Origin: Eonycteris spelaea
Taxonomy: Eukaryota > Chordata > Mammalia > Chiroptera > Pteropodidae
NCBI GenBank assembly: GCA_003508835.1
Contig: PUFA01000034.1
Coordinates: forward strand, 5,482,501 to 5,546,500
Length of the DNA stretch: 64,000 nucleotides
Reading direction: 5' to 3'
The notes under the pieces are model-generated. The model was not told the origin of the DNA. It saw only the letters and a program-made list of their open reading frames with translations, and searched no databases. The position numbers and the translations under genes are program-made. Within the stretch, counting starts at the first letter, position 1. Each line of letters starts with the position of its first letter. Shown in pieces: positions 43,463 through 57,016 of the stretch.

Positions 43463-44807
43463 AAGCCAATGAGCAAAATGTTAAATCTAGACAATGGGTT
43501 TCGTTTGAGAAGCACCTTCTTCATAAGTCTGAAATCATTATAAAACAAAAAGTAGCCTTTGTTCCCCACAGACCAAGCTGGTTTCAGAATGCTCCAGGAT
43601 ATAGACAACAATCACAGAATTATTTGGTTCCACTTCTGTTTTGTTGAGAGCCCCAAATTCAAGTTCACTTCTCATTTCACCCATAATTTTACCTCCATCT
43701 TCTTCTAGCTATAGGACCAAGAGTCTGCAGCACAGCTGCCTCCCCTTCACCACTCCCTCCACTTTTAGGCATTCCTATCCTTCCTTAAATGGCTCTTTTC
43801 TTCCTGTTTGAGAGAAAGGATTTCTCCTGTTTCTTTGAACCAAACTTAGGCATTGTCCTTTTGCTTCTTAGAAAGGAATTCTAGTTCAGCAGCTTTTGAC
43901 ATCGTTCCCTGGGCTCAGGACGTTTAACCCAAACGAGTCGTTAGAGAACTCCTTAACCTCCTCTCCATCCTATCCAGGACCCTGTTTACCAACACTGGGA
44001 CACAGGCCCTTGGAGATGGGGTCTAGTCTTCCCACAACCTGTGCTCGCCGGAAGTGAGCAGGCCTCACCTCCATCTTTACTTCAGAGTCATTTACCTGGA
44101 TGTCCAAACACCCTGACTGTCCATTCAGTTTCCAAAGTTCTTCACATAGTTTCTCCCAAGGACCTAAGCCCTCTCTACCAATAGGGCTCCCGGTGTTCTA
44201 ACTCATCAGCCCAGAATCTTTATCACGAGTACCCAGTATAAGTCCCCGCCCCCTTTCTAGGAAGGCAGTGGGGTTGTTGGCAAATGAAGTGGTGATGGAA
44301 AGAGAAACAAGTGAAGTTCATGAATGCAGGTAGATTTCCCTTTTGGCCTTGGCTTAAGTTGAGGTTAAAGTTATGCTTAATTGACTCACCATTGACTCAT
44401 TTCTGGAAGCTGCTGTATGAATCTCTCAACCTGAGTAAATGACTGTTTCACTCTAAATCAGCCCTTGTACAAAGTAATTAGTTGCCAGTGATGCACAGAG
44501 ATTGCAAAACCAAAACTCCTATATTGCTCAGGTGATGGGCACTCCTCCTGGTGTGGGGCTGACTTGGGACGACTTCCTCACAGGACTATTGTAGAGACCT
44601 TCCTGAAAGCATAGTAATACTTTTAATCAATTCGTGGCATTCTGTGTTGATTTTATCACTGATGCACTAGACCAACAATTGCCATTCATACAAACTTGTT
44701 GTAGGAATGAAATATTTGACTCTGGGTTTCTCTCCCACTGCAACCTCCCTTTAACAACCGGAAATGTTTTCTCCTCCAAACCAGCTCAGTCTAGTGCACT
44801 GAAGAGA

Positions 44808-44975
44808 CTCAGAGTAGCATGGGTATCACCTGAGAATTTGTTAGAAATGCAAGTTCTTGCCCCACCCACCACCTACAGAATCAGAAGCATCGGCGGTTAA
44901 GACCCAACAATCCATGTTAGAACACGTTTCCTCATGATTCGGATGAAAGACGAACTTTGAAAACCATTGCGTCAC
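44808..44975 (+). mobile_element. MER5-like hAT DNA element
   Basis: GGGTATCACCTGAGAATTTG, then CTACAGAATCAGAAGCATCG and a TTTGAAAACCATTGCGT end fit the MER5 pattern of inverted-repeat hAT remnants. Confidence 0.45.
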
Positions 44976-44989
44976 TGTGGTAAGTCACA

Positions 44990-46000
44990 CTAACGCAGGG
45001 CTGAGTGAAAGTGGGTTCCCTTCCCCTGCATTCAGGCCATTCTGAACAGTCTTCCCTGATTATCAGGGACAGTAAACTGGTTTCCCAGCCACATCCAAGG
45101 ATGCGAATAAGACCCAGAAGTAATGCGGGAAGAGACTCGGGAATTCTCTTCCTAATTGGGTTTCAGGTGCTCCACTGCACCAAGAGAGACCAATGGGCAT
45201 CAGAACGAAGGAAGGATAAGAAATCCCTAGGAAGGAAAGCGATGGGCAGGAGGATCTCTACAGGCGGGAGAGGGAGAGAAGGAGGGGAGAGGGTGAAGGA
45301 ACAGAGGCAGGAGTCGGCCTGGGGATTCAGATCCGGCATTGAGTGAGGCAGGTGGGCAAGAGTAGGGGTCCCAGTGGCAGTGGTTCCCATGGGACCCAGC
45401 TCCTCCTGGAGAGAGCCATGGCATCAATGAGAGGCTGTGTCTCATTGATGCTTTGGGGGGTCCTCATGGAAAGCAGTAGATAATAAAGAGAGGCGTATTT
45501 CCCCCTGGAGAGAAAGACACAAAGAGTAGATTGGATGCTCAAAGCCTGGAAGAAAAGAGCAGCTGTGAGGACCCAGATAACAGTAGCCCCATCTCAGCAG
45601 ACCCCGAAGCAGAGGCTGCATTACGGAGGGGCACGTTGATGGCATGTCTCTTTCTACCTTCTTCCCATGCCTGCCTACCCCACTGAAGGACTCACAAAGT
45701 ATCCCATCTTACCTGCGACCAGAGAGCTGGTTGGGTGAGGAGCCACGAATGAATCATTTAATAAGAATGTACCGAGGACCAATGAGTGCCGGGATGTTCC
45801 AGGTACAGGGACCTAATTCTGAGAAAAATAAATTCAGGGAAATCAGCCATAGAAAGGATCAGACTTCGGGTGGGTTTGGAACTATTGCAGTCATGGAGAG
45901 AGGGCACATCTCTAGGTGAGACATTTACACTCCCTGATGGGATACTACTAAGACACGCAGGTCCGATAAACAATAGCTTTGCCATTTTGTTGTGATCCCT
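44990..46000. other. Intergenic stretch without recognised features
   Basis: Short open frames on both strands (up to 113 codons at 45005-45346) show no domains or splice context. Confidence 0.5.
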
Positions 46001-46009
46001 TAGAGCAGA

Positions 46010-46195
46010 ATACCGATCCTTACAATTCTGCTCTGACTTGAAGACTGGCTCTACCATCTAACCAGCTGCATGATCTTGGGCAAGTTTCATAACCTCTATG
46101 GCTTCAGCTTCTTCTTTGGAGAGACAGAAATCATCACAAGTATCCAACTAATAGAGTTGTTGTCATTGAGTCTGTTTCATTCAGAAACACTCTGT
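46010..46195 (+). mobile_element. MIR SINE
   Basis: Sense MIR core: CTGCATGATCTTGGGCAAGT, TTCATAACCTCTATGGCTTC, then AGAGTTGTTGTCATTGAG. Confidence 0.6.
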
Positions 46196-46199
46196 ACAT

Positions 46200-47720
46200 A
46201 TCAAGGACGACGACAATAAGCATCTATTATCTTCAGGTTATTTGAAATCGGGGAAAGGGCGTATGGATACTGTTCCCATTTAAATTGATAATGGAGACCA
46301 GCAATTGCTCTTCAAGTCACTCACATGTAATTTAGAGTCCTTTGCATGATATTTGACAACAGGTGTATTTTGTTAGTTATGGTAATTAGTATTAGTATAA
46401 ATAGTCTAAATACTTAAACTAGTTTACATTCCTTAAAACATAACTACTTTCTCTGTAAACCCAAATCTGTGTCTTCTTAAAGAAATGGCCTGTGAGGATT
46501 TAGAATGGGTGAGGCGGTTCTGTGTCTTAACGAGTCTAGAGATGATAGTCCGGAGTAGAGCAGCATTTAAAGGGTAAAGGACCTGAGAATTCCCAGAACA
46601 TGACAAGGAGAGTGGAGGTGGACATGACCCTACCTTCTGTGCTGGGCACATGGTAGATCCTCCATTCATGCTCGATGCTGGAGGCTTTGGAGGATCATTT
46701 GGAGAGGAACTAACCGATTATGGGCAGGTAGCAGACAGGGCTAAGAGAGCCGGATACACAGAGACAGATTCCAGCTCAGCATGAAGAATTTTGTGCCAGC
46801 GTCTCCTTTCATGAACCAAGCTGTCCCGCAAAGGACTGAGAATTTCCCAGCATGAGAAGCATTCTTGCTGAGGCAGGTCGAGCAGCTACCTGGATTATCG
46901 CAAAACACAACATTGTCAGATGAGAGACCGGACTAAACAGGACATCTAATTTGCCTTTTGATGCTACGATGCCATGATCTTGCAGTGTCCGTGTGTTTTC
47001 ACAAGAGTATAAATGTGGGAAGGTGAAGCAGTGTGAATCACGAATTGGAAGACAGAAGTTCTGATCGTGGCCCTCCCAGCGATGACCTGTAAGCAAGTCA
47101 TTTGGCCAGCTAACCTTCGGTTACTCACCTGCGAATCAGTTTCCTTCATTCCTTTCTGCTCCAGCATCCGTGACGGGCTTATTCCTGCTCTGGGCTTTTA
47201 TTCTTGTCATTCCTTCCACCTGATAAGCTTCCCACGCCACCTGTTCTGAAGCTTTATTAAGCTAGAGTCACCTTCTCCACATGCTTAATTCAATTAATAC
47301 AACCGTACATGGCGGGCGTGGGTTTCACATCACAGACTCTGAAATATCCCTACCTGGCAATTCCCGCCTCCAGCCCCCCATCCAGAAGACTGCATCTGGC
47401 CACTTGCCAGTAAGGTCACATGAACTATGCATTTGGAAAATTATAAAAGATGTCACCTCTTGGTTGGACTGCCCCCTACCCCTGAGCCCAGAGGACCACC
47501 ACAGTTCTCCACATGTGCCCGGAAGGTCACTGATCCTCACAAGCCTTTACCCCTTTAAACTTCCTATTTGGTTCATACTTTATCATAGTGCACTTGCTTG
47601 CAAGCTGCTTTTCAACGCAGAAGAAGTGGGGGGAAAGATGGCGTAACGTGTGATTACGTGAGACTTGCCAGGAGTCAGACTTTGATGTTATTGATGAGTC
47701 TGTCTTCTTGAGGGAGGCAG
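46200..47720. other. Intergenic stretch without recognised features
   Basis: Several open frames of 60-121 codons (for example 47281-47646) overlap on both strands, a sign of chance. I see no conserved motif. Confidence 0.5.
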
Positions 47721-47724
47721 CGTG

Positions 47725-47930
47725 GCCTTGAAGGACAGACACATAAAGGACTCAGCAACTTGAAGTTTCGAATGCCGTTCTGCCTCACACTAGCAGAGTC
47801 CCTTTTAGAGCCTCAGTCTCCCCTACTTACAGTGGGATAATAAGAGTATCTACCTCGTGGGATCTTGTAGATTAAATGACATCAATATACGCAGTGCACT
47901 GTACACCCCTTGACATTTCTAGGCACCTAA
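47725..47930 (+). mobile_element. MIR SINE
   Basis: GAATGCCGTTCTGCCTCACA, AGAGCCTCAGTCTCCCCTAC, then GGGATCTTGTAGATTAAATG follow the MIR order. Confidence 0.55.
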
Positions 47931-48574
47931 AATTAGTTTCTTTAAACATTATCATACTGCTGGCATCTGCCTCTATAATTGGATTCTCTAACTCTGGAAT
48001 ACATACCTGCACAATATATCTAATCAAAATAAAATATCTCTTGGAAAAATTTTTACAATCCAGTTATGGTTATTTAGCTGCTAAACAACCCATTGGCAGT
48101 AGGGGGCAGCCGTGCACACGTGTTTTACAGGAACGGTATCCTTTCGAAGTCTAGAGCTGAGTCAGATGAAGGAGCCTGGGGTCTGCACAGAGTACAGCTT
48201 TCCTCTGGCTTCCTGTCCTTGAAGGTCCTTCCCCAGATATACCGAAACAGTACATTAAACACATTTTTGTTTGTTTTGTCTTTTTATAATTTCGTACTTA
48301 TTTGTTGAGGTTTTGTCATTTGAAAGTGTCTCTCTTCTTTTGAAAGAATATTCAAAATTGATGAGCTAGATGTGTTTGTAGTTTTCTATCGCATTTAACT
48401 TTGTGTTATTGCTGCGTTCACCATAATTTAATATATCTGAGAGATTTTTTAAAACCATCACTTTTTGAATATATAATAAAATAGTGATAATGATAGGTGG
48501 CAAAGCTATAAGAAATCAAAACATGTGGCATAAATAGCCCTGCTAATGACACACAAATATGCTAGCAATGGGAA

Positions 48575-48735
48575 CAATGACAATTAATATTTGCTGAATG
48601 CAAACTTTGTGCCAGGCCCTGGGTTAAGTGTATTATACAAATTATTACCTTATTTAATCTTCATAAAACCTCCACGAAGCAAGAGCCGTTGTCCCATTTT
48701 TCAGATGAGAAACTGAGGCTCTGAACAGATGAGAA
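48575..48735 (-). mobile_element. MIR SINE, antisense
   Basis: TTTGTGCCAGGCCCTGGGTT, then CATTTTTCAGATGAGAAACT and GAGGCTCTGAACAG form a reversed MIR. Confidence 0.6.
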
Positions 48736-49639
48736 AGCTTGAACTTCCCTCTTATGTTTGTGACATTTTTAAGTAGTTCTTTGACTTAACCAACTTGTTT
48801 GCTTGCCTTTTAGTCTAAATTTTTTTATTAAAAAAAAATCCCTAAAATTCTATTTTCTCCTACTTCTTTTTTATTAAGCATGTAGCACTTCACCGTGAAA
48901 GAACTGCTTTTAGCACTACCCCACTGAGCATGGGGTCCTGCAGGACTGGTCTTAATGTCTAACAAACCTCAACAATGAGAGCTGGGCTGTGTCTCAGCCA
49001 GGATTTGGACTTCACGTGTGTCTATTGAACTGAATACATGGTTGCTAAAAAGTAATATTTTAAAAACAGAAGAGGGAAAATTCAGACTGTCCTTATTTTG
49101 TTTTGTTTTCCACGGAATATATGTCAAAATACTTTTAAAAAAATAAAATTTTGGAGCTCTGTGGTGCTATTATTATTGTTGCCATTGCTATTATAATCTA
49201 TTTTTCCAGGACTTGAATCTCCCTGGCTGCCCAGCATCTCACCGTGGCAATATTTGTGGGTAATTATAAGAGATATAGATGAGCATATCTCAGCTGATAA
49301 GATGGAGTGAGGAAGAAGTAGCAGGATGCCTTAGTATGACCCATGGATGCAAGCGATTCAAAGATAAATCCCATCAAATGCAAAGACCTGCCACCTTACT
49401 CATTCTCGGAGACTAGTATTCTCAAGCTTGTTGGGATATATGCTTCAAAAAAACAATGATAATAAGATGCTGCACTCTACTCCATCCAATTAAGAGGCAA
49501 AAATCTTGGTGAACTATTAGGACACTTTGAGTTGAAAGGTGCAACTCATTTTCTGGGTAATCTGTAAAGTAGCCAACTTTTGGTGGGATTGGGCATATGG
49601 AAAGTTCTCAATTCATCCAGGCCATTGTGGAAACAACTC

Positions 49640-50110
49640 CACCACTGGGCCCCGTGAGTCCAAGGATGCTCAGGATGGATGTCGAGTCTTTGGGAGTCTT
49701 GAAAGAATCACAGATCAAGTGCCTGGATGTTGAAGCAAACCATGGCGTCTTCCTTAAATAAACCTTCTTTCGAAAAATGGTTCTTGGCTTGCTACAGGGC
49801 CCTGGTAGCGTCTAAACACCAGACAAAAGGACCAGGTAGCCTTATAAATGGAGGTGTCCATTCCAAACTGGGTGTTTCTGGCTCCTGAAGCTATAAGGAC
49901 AGTTGATACCTGCAGCACACCATCAACGAGAGGGAACAGCGTTTATGGGATCCAGCTGGAGAAGGTCCTGAAGGCATAAATAATAATCGGTTGCATGAAC
50001 AAAGCTTTGACCCCAGTGTGCCTACCCTGTTACCCTGCACCTTTTCTGCTGTCCACCCTCATGGCCACTGAGGAGCTCCCACCAGTGGAATGAGGAGGAA
50101 AAAAAATCAA
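49640..50110 (+). mobile_element. Possible endogenous retrovirus internal fragment
   Basis: Phrases such as GGTTCTTGGCTTGCTACAGG and GGAGAAGGTCCTGAAGGCAT recall decayed ERV-L-type pol sequence in mammalian genomes. There is no intact frame, and assignment is from memory only. Confidence 0.3.
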
Positions 50111-50844
50111 ACATAATTGAAACTTGGCTTCACGAGATGGAAGTGGACTCTCAAGAACAGTGGAAAATGGAAAACCATGCTTGAGCTGGAGCTGGAGAAG
50201 CCCATCTCAAAGTGCACTTGCATGGAGTGGGAAAAATGGCCAGGTGTGTGCTATAATTTAGACAAATATTTATGGAATTGAAAAGAAAAGTTAGATTTTG
50301 ATGGAAAGAAAGTCTAGAGAAAAGAAAGGATGAGGTGTCTCTCAGAGTGGGGCCAGATGGTAAGAATATTTATGTCCCATTGAGCGCTTACCAAAGACCC
50401 CCCCTGGAGAGAAGCTTCCCAGTGACCTAGAGAAAAAAGCAACCCCACGCCAGAGCTGTCAGTCAGCCTCCTCCCCACCAACCCCAACGGGCCCTGGGTA
50501 GAGTGGCTGAAAAGGCAGAGATGGAGGTAAGGCATGGCCCGGAGATGACTTTTTTTCTCACTAAGGCTGGCCTATTTGTTGCCCCTGGGCTGGCCTGCCT
50601 GTTGCCACAGCCAAGTGTCCACATCACCCTTGGCAACGAACCCACCTTGAATCCCATTTTCATATCACACCCTTAAGACCAGGCTAACACCATCAGAAGA
50701 CTGATTACATTGGAACTTCTCTGTCATGGAGGGGACAAAAATTGCTCTTAGTGGAAAATACATTATGCTGGGTAAGAAATTTCCTTCACTGCCTAACCTA
50801 CCATGCTCCCTCCTGCAATACAATCTGCTTTGCTCATTGCTGTC

Positions 50845-51150
50845 AGCTGAATGTGTGGTCCCCCTACCCCAAGTTCGTATGTTGAAATCCTAACGCCCAT
50901 TGTGATGGGATTGGAAGGTGGGGACTTTGGGAGGTGATTAGGTCATGAGGCTGAGCCCTCATTAAGATTGGTGCCCTTATGAAAGAGGCCGAGGGAGAGC
51001 TCGCAACCCTCTTTCCCATGTGAAGACATGTCTGCAGCCTGGAAGAGGGCCCTCAGCCAACCATTCTGGCACACCGACCTCAGCCCTCCAGCCTCTGGTA
51101 CTCTGCGGTGTTGTGTTAGAGCAGTCTGAACAGGCTGAGACACGCGTCAT
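50845..51150 (+). mobile_element. MLT1-type (ERVL-MaLR) LTR
   Basis: Close to the MLT1 LTR: TTCGTATGTTGAAATCCTAA, then CATTGTGATGGGATTGGAAG, GGGAGGTGATTAGGTCATGA and AGATTGGTGCCCTTATGAAA. It ends near GTTAGAGCAGTCTGAACAGG. It appears solo; no coding capacity. Confidence 0.7.
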
Positions 51151-52230
51151 CATGATATCCAAACAACGTCGCTTCTGAACAAGGAATCGTACCCATCCAC
51201 AAAAATTAAGGCAGTCATTGGGTTTCCTGCTCTGACCACAGCCTCGCCATTTGGGAGCACCTGGCCTGCAGCACAGCGCTCAGCTCCAGGGCTGGTGGAA
51301 AGCAGTGCTCGTTTAGGTCAGAGCGTGCTGCTCCTGACGTGGTCGTTTGCTCTGAGCCAGCAACCAGGTGGATGCTGAGTCTCTCATAGTCAGAACGCAT
51401 CATTCTGGGATCCAAAACATGGAGGACAGCATCTGTTAACACTCCACCTAATTCATTCAAAAAAGTTTGATTGCCGTCTTTTCAACTTTGGTTCTGCTGG
51501 TTTATCCATCTGAGATTTCGAGGACAAAATTATTCCACCACGGGGGACCACCACATTCCCATTGCTAAGAACTGCCTTTTCCCCCTTTGTGATTCCTTGT
51601 GTCCTTGGATAAACAGGGAAATGAGAGTTCCCACGTGGACTGGGGAGATTAGACTGGTTTTCAAGGGGAAATGGAGTTCCCATTAAATTAGGCAGACAAT
51701 GAGAGAATAATCCTCAAACCAAGGAATCCTGTGGAGTAACCATATGCAGGTTGAGTGGTAAAAGTCAGTGGAAAACCATGAGAATCAGTACAACAAGGAC
51801 CCACATAAGATTCATGAAGGTTTGGGTACCACCCGCCCCCCCCCCCGACTAGAGAAACATAACCCACTGAGGGGCTGGCTGAAGGCAAAGGGAACATAGA
51901 AAGGGCAATGGAGTAAGGAAGATATAAATAAATGCTAAATGAAGCCTTTGATGAGCGGTTGCAGAAATGACCGCTGTCGCAGCTAACATATTTCTTCTCT
52001 CGTGCTGTGTCATATTTTTATCGTCTCTCCTCTCCTACTACTTTACATAGGGCTTATTTATAATTGTGTCCATGGTTAGACTACAACAATACAAGATTGC
52101 GATTAAACTAAAAGAGGAAAAACCAAAACCCAAAGACCAATGCTGCAGGTGATGACATTCTGGGTCTCCATTTGGGGGAAAAGGTGAATGGATTCTCATT
52201 CGCACGAGGGATGGTTTCATTACAATAATG
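51151..52230. other. Intergenic stretch without recognised features
   Basis: It has a C tract near 51836-51846. Short open frames only; no gene or named repeat is seen. Confidence 0.5.
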
Positions 52231-52231
52231 A

Positions 52232-52233
<2 letters not shown>

Positions 52234-52280
<47 letters not shown>

Positions 52281-52287
52281 GTGTGTG
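52234..52287. repeat. (GT)n microsatellite
   Basis: GT dinucleotides, nearly pure, with one GTTGTG interruption at the end. Confidence 0.95.
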
Positions 52288-52584
52288 TCTGGTGTTGTGG
52301 TTTGGAGTTAAGTCCTGGAAGAAGAGTGTCCATGGGTGTTGAGTAGCCAAAGTTGTGTCTGTGACGAAAATTGGATAGTGGCTTCACTGAGTCCACTATG
52401 AACCCCTTGTATCGAATCTTACTGCACGCTGGCGGCTGAGAAAGTCTGCATTTCCCAGACGTCCTTCCGGCTCAGTCTTCCTACACGACCTTGCCACCCC
52501 AGCTCTCTTTAAAATAAAATGGGGAAAAAGGTGTTTAAACCCGGATTTGGTCTATATTCTCCTGTAGTAGAAATTTCAGGAGTC

Positions 52585-52775
52585 AGAAAGATGGGACTTT
52601 GAATCCCTGCTCTGCCACTGAATCTTGCGGGAATGCGGGAAATTTCTTGACCTTCTCAGCACTAGCCTCAGTATCCTACGTGTATAACGATAAGCCTTCC
52701 GTGAAAAAATTATTATGAGAAGTAAGTGAGATCATGAGTGTAAACCACCTAATACAGAAGCTGGCACACATCACC
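52585..52775 (+). mobile_element. MIR SINE
   Basis: TTGAATCCCTGCTCTGCCAC, AATTTCTTGACCTTCTCAGC, then AATACAGAAGCTGGCACACA. Confidence 0.62.
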
Positions 52776-53189
52776 AAACATTGGTTCCTCATCCCTGCAC
52801 AATTGACAGATCTGTTTGGCTGTTTGGCAGCTGTTCATAACTTTCCAGAAAATATGAGTTAAAAAAAAAAAAAGTGTAACATTTCAGGAATGATAATAAA
52901 AGAATTTACAATGTTATGCAACGGGGCAGGAAGCCAGGGGAAATAGCACTGCAACTGAGATCCAATTTCTTTCTGTAGGTGGGGAGTGGGCAAAGCCCTC
53001 TTAGAGTTCCAGGCCAATATCACATTAAAACTTCTGGACGTCACTCTTTGACCCGATGTGTTAGGTAAGTGGTTTGCAGGTGTAGAACCAGGATTTTGTG
53101 CAGTCTCTTCTACCTGCCTTCTCTGCCATATTGACTTATTTCTCTTTTGGAGTAGGAGGTGCTATTTAATACATAGCCATTGCCTAGAT

Positions 53190-53233
53190 GTGTTTTTTTT
53201 TCTTTTTTTTCTTTTTTTTTTTTTTTTTTTTTA
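53190..53233. repeat. T-rich low-complexity tract
   Basis: About 44 bp of T broken by single C bases. A similar T tract lies at about 53542-53558. Confidence 0.9.
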
Positions 53234-53239
53234 GTACTT

Positions 53240-55035
53240 TCCAGGTTAGAAGTCCTAAAATATGTTATTACATGCTCTCCATTTTCATGTTAAAGCAGAA
53301 CTATTTGAAAGGCTTGTTCTGCAAATTCACCCATGACTTACCCTTCAGAGATGAAAAGAATAAAAATTCAAAATGTGTTCCTTCACAGTGGAAACCACCA
53401 CTTTAAAAATACTGAAGCAAAGTTAGTTTTCAGGGCTGTTTCTCATGCTGAGCCTATTGTTCTAGAAATGTTTGGTACCAGATAACCCAGGGCAGCACAA
53501 GAAAGGTATTCATTATCAAGTAACAAAAGATACAATGCATGGTTTTTTTTTTTTTTTCTGGTGTATAAACTGCTCAGTACTTCCCAGCCCAAGGTAGAGA
53601 GGAAGTTCACCTTTGAGGATTAGCTGAGGGGAGAAAAGGAACCTATGTTATTATTTTGATAAAATATTTCATGAGCCTGATGAAGTTATGTGTGACTCAA
53701 ATATTTGCAGATTATGTTATTTGATTCTTCTAATACAACCAGGAATATAAAAACAAGGGATAGATATTTAGGTATATACCTAGTATAACATTTAGATATC
53801 ATTTAATAAATTTATTAATTCCACCCATTTACTAATGGGTAACAGGAATGAGATAAAGGAAGATAAAGGAAGAATAGGGAATTAAAGAGAGAAAATATAT
53901 AACAGAGACAGATGGTTAAAGTGGAAGAAAAAAGAAGGTATCAAAAGAGCAAGACAAAAATATAGGGCACATGAACAGAGAGAGAGAGGGATAGAGGGTA
54001 ACTCTAAATATAACAGGAAGCACAGTGCTGAATAATCTGACTCTGACTTCTACATCCTGGGAGCAAGTGATCATAAGTATAGAAAAGAAGCTGTTTATTT
54101 CTCTTTCCTCCCTACCTGCCACCGTGTGTGTTCACTCCTGCCGCACGCCCCCCCCCCCATACACAGCCCAAGGACAATAAACCCTTGTCCCCTAACCCAT
54201 GCTCAGAGCATGAGGACTCATCATAGATTGACGAACAGTGAGTCCCGGAGACCTGGAAAGGGACCTGCCCCCACAGTCATCGTTTGGCTGATCTTGGTTC
54301 CATCCTGTAATGCAGAACGCGCTTCCCAAGGGAGATGGCAATAGCTTCCCTCGCACAGGGTGAATCCTCAGCCTGTGCCCACCACTCTCGAGATTGGACC
54401 CAACAAGTCTAACCCGTCTCCTGCAGGACAGCCCACCTCGAATCCCCACCGGTTCCTCTCACCACGCCTCCCCATCTCCTCTGGATTATTAATCTGCCTT
54501 CTGAAAACATTTCCCTCCTTTTCTTTTCTCTTTTTCAAACTATGGCTCATTCCCTTGCTGTGGTCCAGACAGTGCAATGGAAAGAGGCTGTTACTGCCCT
54601 TCTAGAAATCACTAGACTAATACAGCACATTCAGTGCAAATACTTTTCCTCGAGCAGCCACACGGTAAGAGGAGACATCATGGCTAGAGAGCAACTTATG
54701 GTCTACATGCCTCATGCTCAAAAACGGTTTCCTTCCGCTTCTCTGGGTACAGACCTTCGGGAAATTGTTGGAACGAAATAAGAGCGTTTGTCTTTGGCCA
54801 AATTTCAGTTCACTTCACACTCCAATTCTTCCCACAAAGGAAGTTTCTGAGCCCTCTTTTCCTGAAGCCCCTGCCATGAGCAGAGGGCTCCCTGGCTGTG
54901 CTTGAATGGCCAGCGTGTTGCAAGCCTCTGCATTGGCTGCCCTCCTTAGCAATCTCCCTCCAAAGCCTCTCCCAGGTGGGCTTCCTCTTCCTGCACAGTG
55001 TCCTGGTGGAAAGGGGGAGTGCAGAGCCAGGGGGA
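53240..55035. other. Intergenic stretch without recognised genes
   Basis: Short frames of up to 85 codons and a C tract near 54150. No conserved motif is seen. Confidence 0.45.
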
Positions 55036-55039
55036 GTGG

Positions 55040-55230
55040 GGAGTCCTGACCCAGCTGCAGGAATCCAGGTGACTTAATTAACCTCCATTCCCTCTTCTGT
55101 AAAATGAAGGTACATAATAGTGCCAGCCTCCTGGTGTCCTTGTGAGATATAGCGATATGTGCAAACCCCTAGAATAGGACAAGGCGCTCAGAAAGTGCTC
55201 GAGAACTGCTGGCTGCTATTCCCACTTACT
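55040..55230 (+). mobile_element. MIR SINE
   Basis: GGTGACTTAATTAACCTCCA, CCCTCTTCTGTAAAATGAAG, then GCTCAGAAAGTGCTCGAGAA. Confidence 0.6.
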
Positions 55231-55382
55231 CTGGCTCTTACTCCTAAGAAAACCCACGTAATGTATGAGGTCATGCCAAGGAGTGGCTGACGATTGGCTT
55301 TGAAGTGTCACGTGCAGGATTCCATAGCATCAGGCTCTTGAAATAGCCAAATTCTGGGGATACAAGCATGTTCCCACTATAA

Positions 55383-55540
55383 TTCTCAACCATGACTACA
55401 CATGAGAATCATCTGGGAATCTTTTAGAAACTACTGATGCCCTGGCTCCCTCCTCCACCGGCTTTTCTGATATGAGTAGTCTGAGTGAGGCCTTGTTCCC
55501 CCAAAATATAATGGGCAGCCATGAGTGATAACCACTGAGG
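55383..55540 (+). mobile_element. MER5A-like hAT DNA element
   Basis: Starts TTCTCAACCATGACTACACA, then GAATCATCTGGGAATCTTTT and ACTACTGATGCCCTGGCTCC, and ends GATAACCACTGAGG: both terminal inverted repeat ends are visible. Confidence 0.62.
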
Positions 55541-55594
55541 CAAAGCAAGGCTCTTAAAGAGGGTGGCCCGTCAGATCGCTTGTGTGATTAAAAT

Positions 55595-55644
55595 TATAGA
55601 TAGATAGATAGATAGATAGAGATAGATTTAGATATAAATATAGA

Positions 55645-55690
<46 letters not shown>

Positions 55691-55735
55691 GAGATATAGA
55701 TATAGATGATATAGATATAGATAGATATAGATACC
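55595..55735. repeat. Compound (GATA)n(GA)n microsatellite
   Basis: TAGA/GATA blocks flank a GA block of about 36 bp, over roughly 140 bp. Confidence 0.95.
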
Positions 55736-56532
55736 AAAATGGCCAGCCCAGAAACTCTGATCCCACTGGCTAAAATGGGACCAAGCCCTTATACATTTCT
55801 AAAGCTATAAGTAACTCTGATGTGCTTTGGAGAACCACTGGCCCCAAGTATTTGTCACCTTTCCAAAAGTGATGAAGAAAGATCGGTTCCCAAACAGGAG
55901 TCTGAGATGTGGTATCCACTGGGGATGACATTTTCGCTGGCCAAGAGTTCCTTATCTACACCCGGATGCTGGGGCTCAGTTCCAGGACCAGCCCGGGGCG
56001 GAAGTGGCTACAGGGAAGAGACAGGGCCTGGGCCCCTGGCTCTTTCTTTCCTGATTGGACAAATCACCAACCAGAAGAGTTTTGTTGCTGAGAATGGGAA
56101 AAAGCAGGAGAAATGGCTGAAGCATGAGGTCCCTTCTTTCTCTAACCAGAATGTTTTAGATTGAGTGAAAAAGCCTTAAGAAAGTTGTGTCTATTTCTAT
56201 CAACATATGCGTGTGAGAACAGATTTTCAACAATAACTGATACGAATTAAATACAGGAAGAAGTATAATATTGTCACTTCATTTCACACCATGCCAAATA
56301 TAGACGTACAAACTGACAAGCTTATATAAAAGAAAAAAAATACACTCAAAGTTAAATAAACTGTTATGTTTTTATTTTTATCTATCTACATTTTTTTAAC
56401 ATGCTTTCATTAAAAAAAAAAAAGAAAAAGACATATAGGTGATTAGCATACTTTACTTCCTGGGCTTCCTTGAAATGAGTTCCATTATTCTAGAATTGCT
56501 CTTCCCATGTGAACAAACCAGGAAAGAGTATA

Positions 56533-56605
56533 TTGGATGGATGGATGGATGGATGGATGGGTGGAGGGATGGATGGAGGGATGGAGGGATGGATGATAGT
56601 TGGAT
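56533..56605. repeat. (GGAT)n microsatellite
   Basis: GGAT units with GGAG variants. Confidence 0.92.
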
Positions 56606-57016
56606 AGCTGATGGAGAAAAGAATGAGAGATGGAAACAGGAAGACTAGGAAGAATAGGGAAGAGGGAGATAATTAGATCAAGAGGTTGAGAAAGAGGAAG
56701 AGAAATACCAGAGTATGTAGATTGCATCAAGGAAAGAATGCTGAGAGTTACAATACGAATGAATTAAATGGGCTCATGTCCTCAGTTTCCTCACTTGAAA
56801 ATGAGCAAATTAGTTCTGAACAGTTTCAATATCCTTCCAGCTCTGGCATTCTCTGTGCATATGAGGTGGACAAAGAAGGAAAAAAGGATAAGAGAGGAAA
56901 AGAGATTCAGTCATTCCAAAGCATTAGGCTATGTATTAGTTTCTTATGGTCACTGTAACAAATGGCCACAACCTTATTGGCTTAAAACACAAACATATTC
57001 TCTTAAAGTTCTAGAG

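Noticed and set aside
43285..43647. 120-codon frame with a long Arg-Glu repeat
   Set aside because: The repeat is a translated (GA)n microsatellite.
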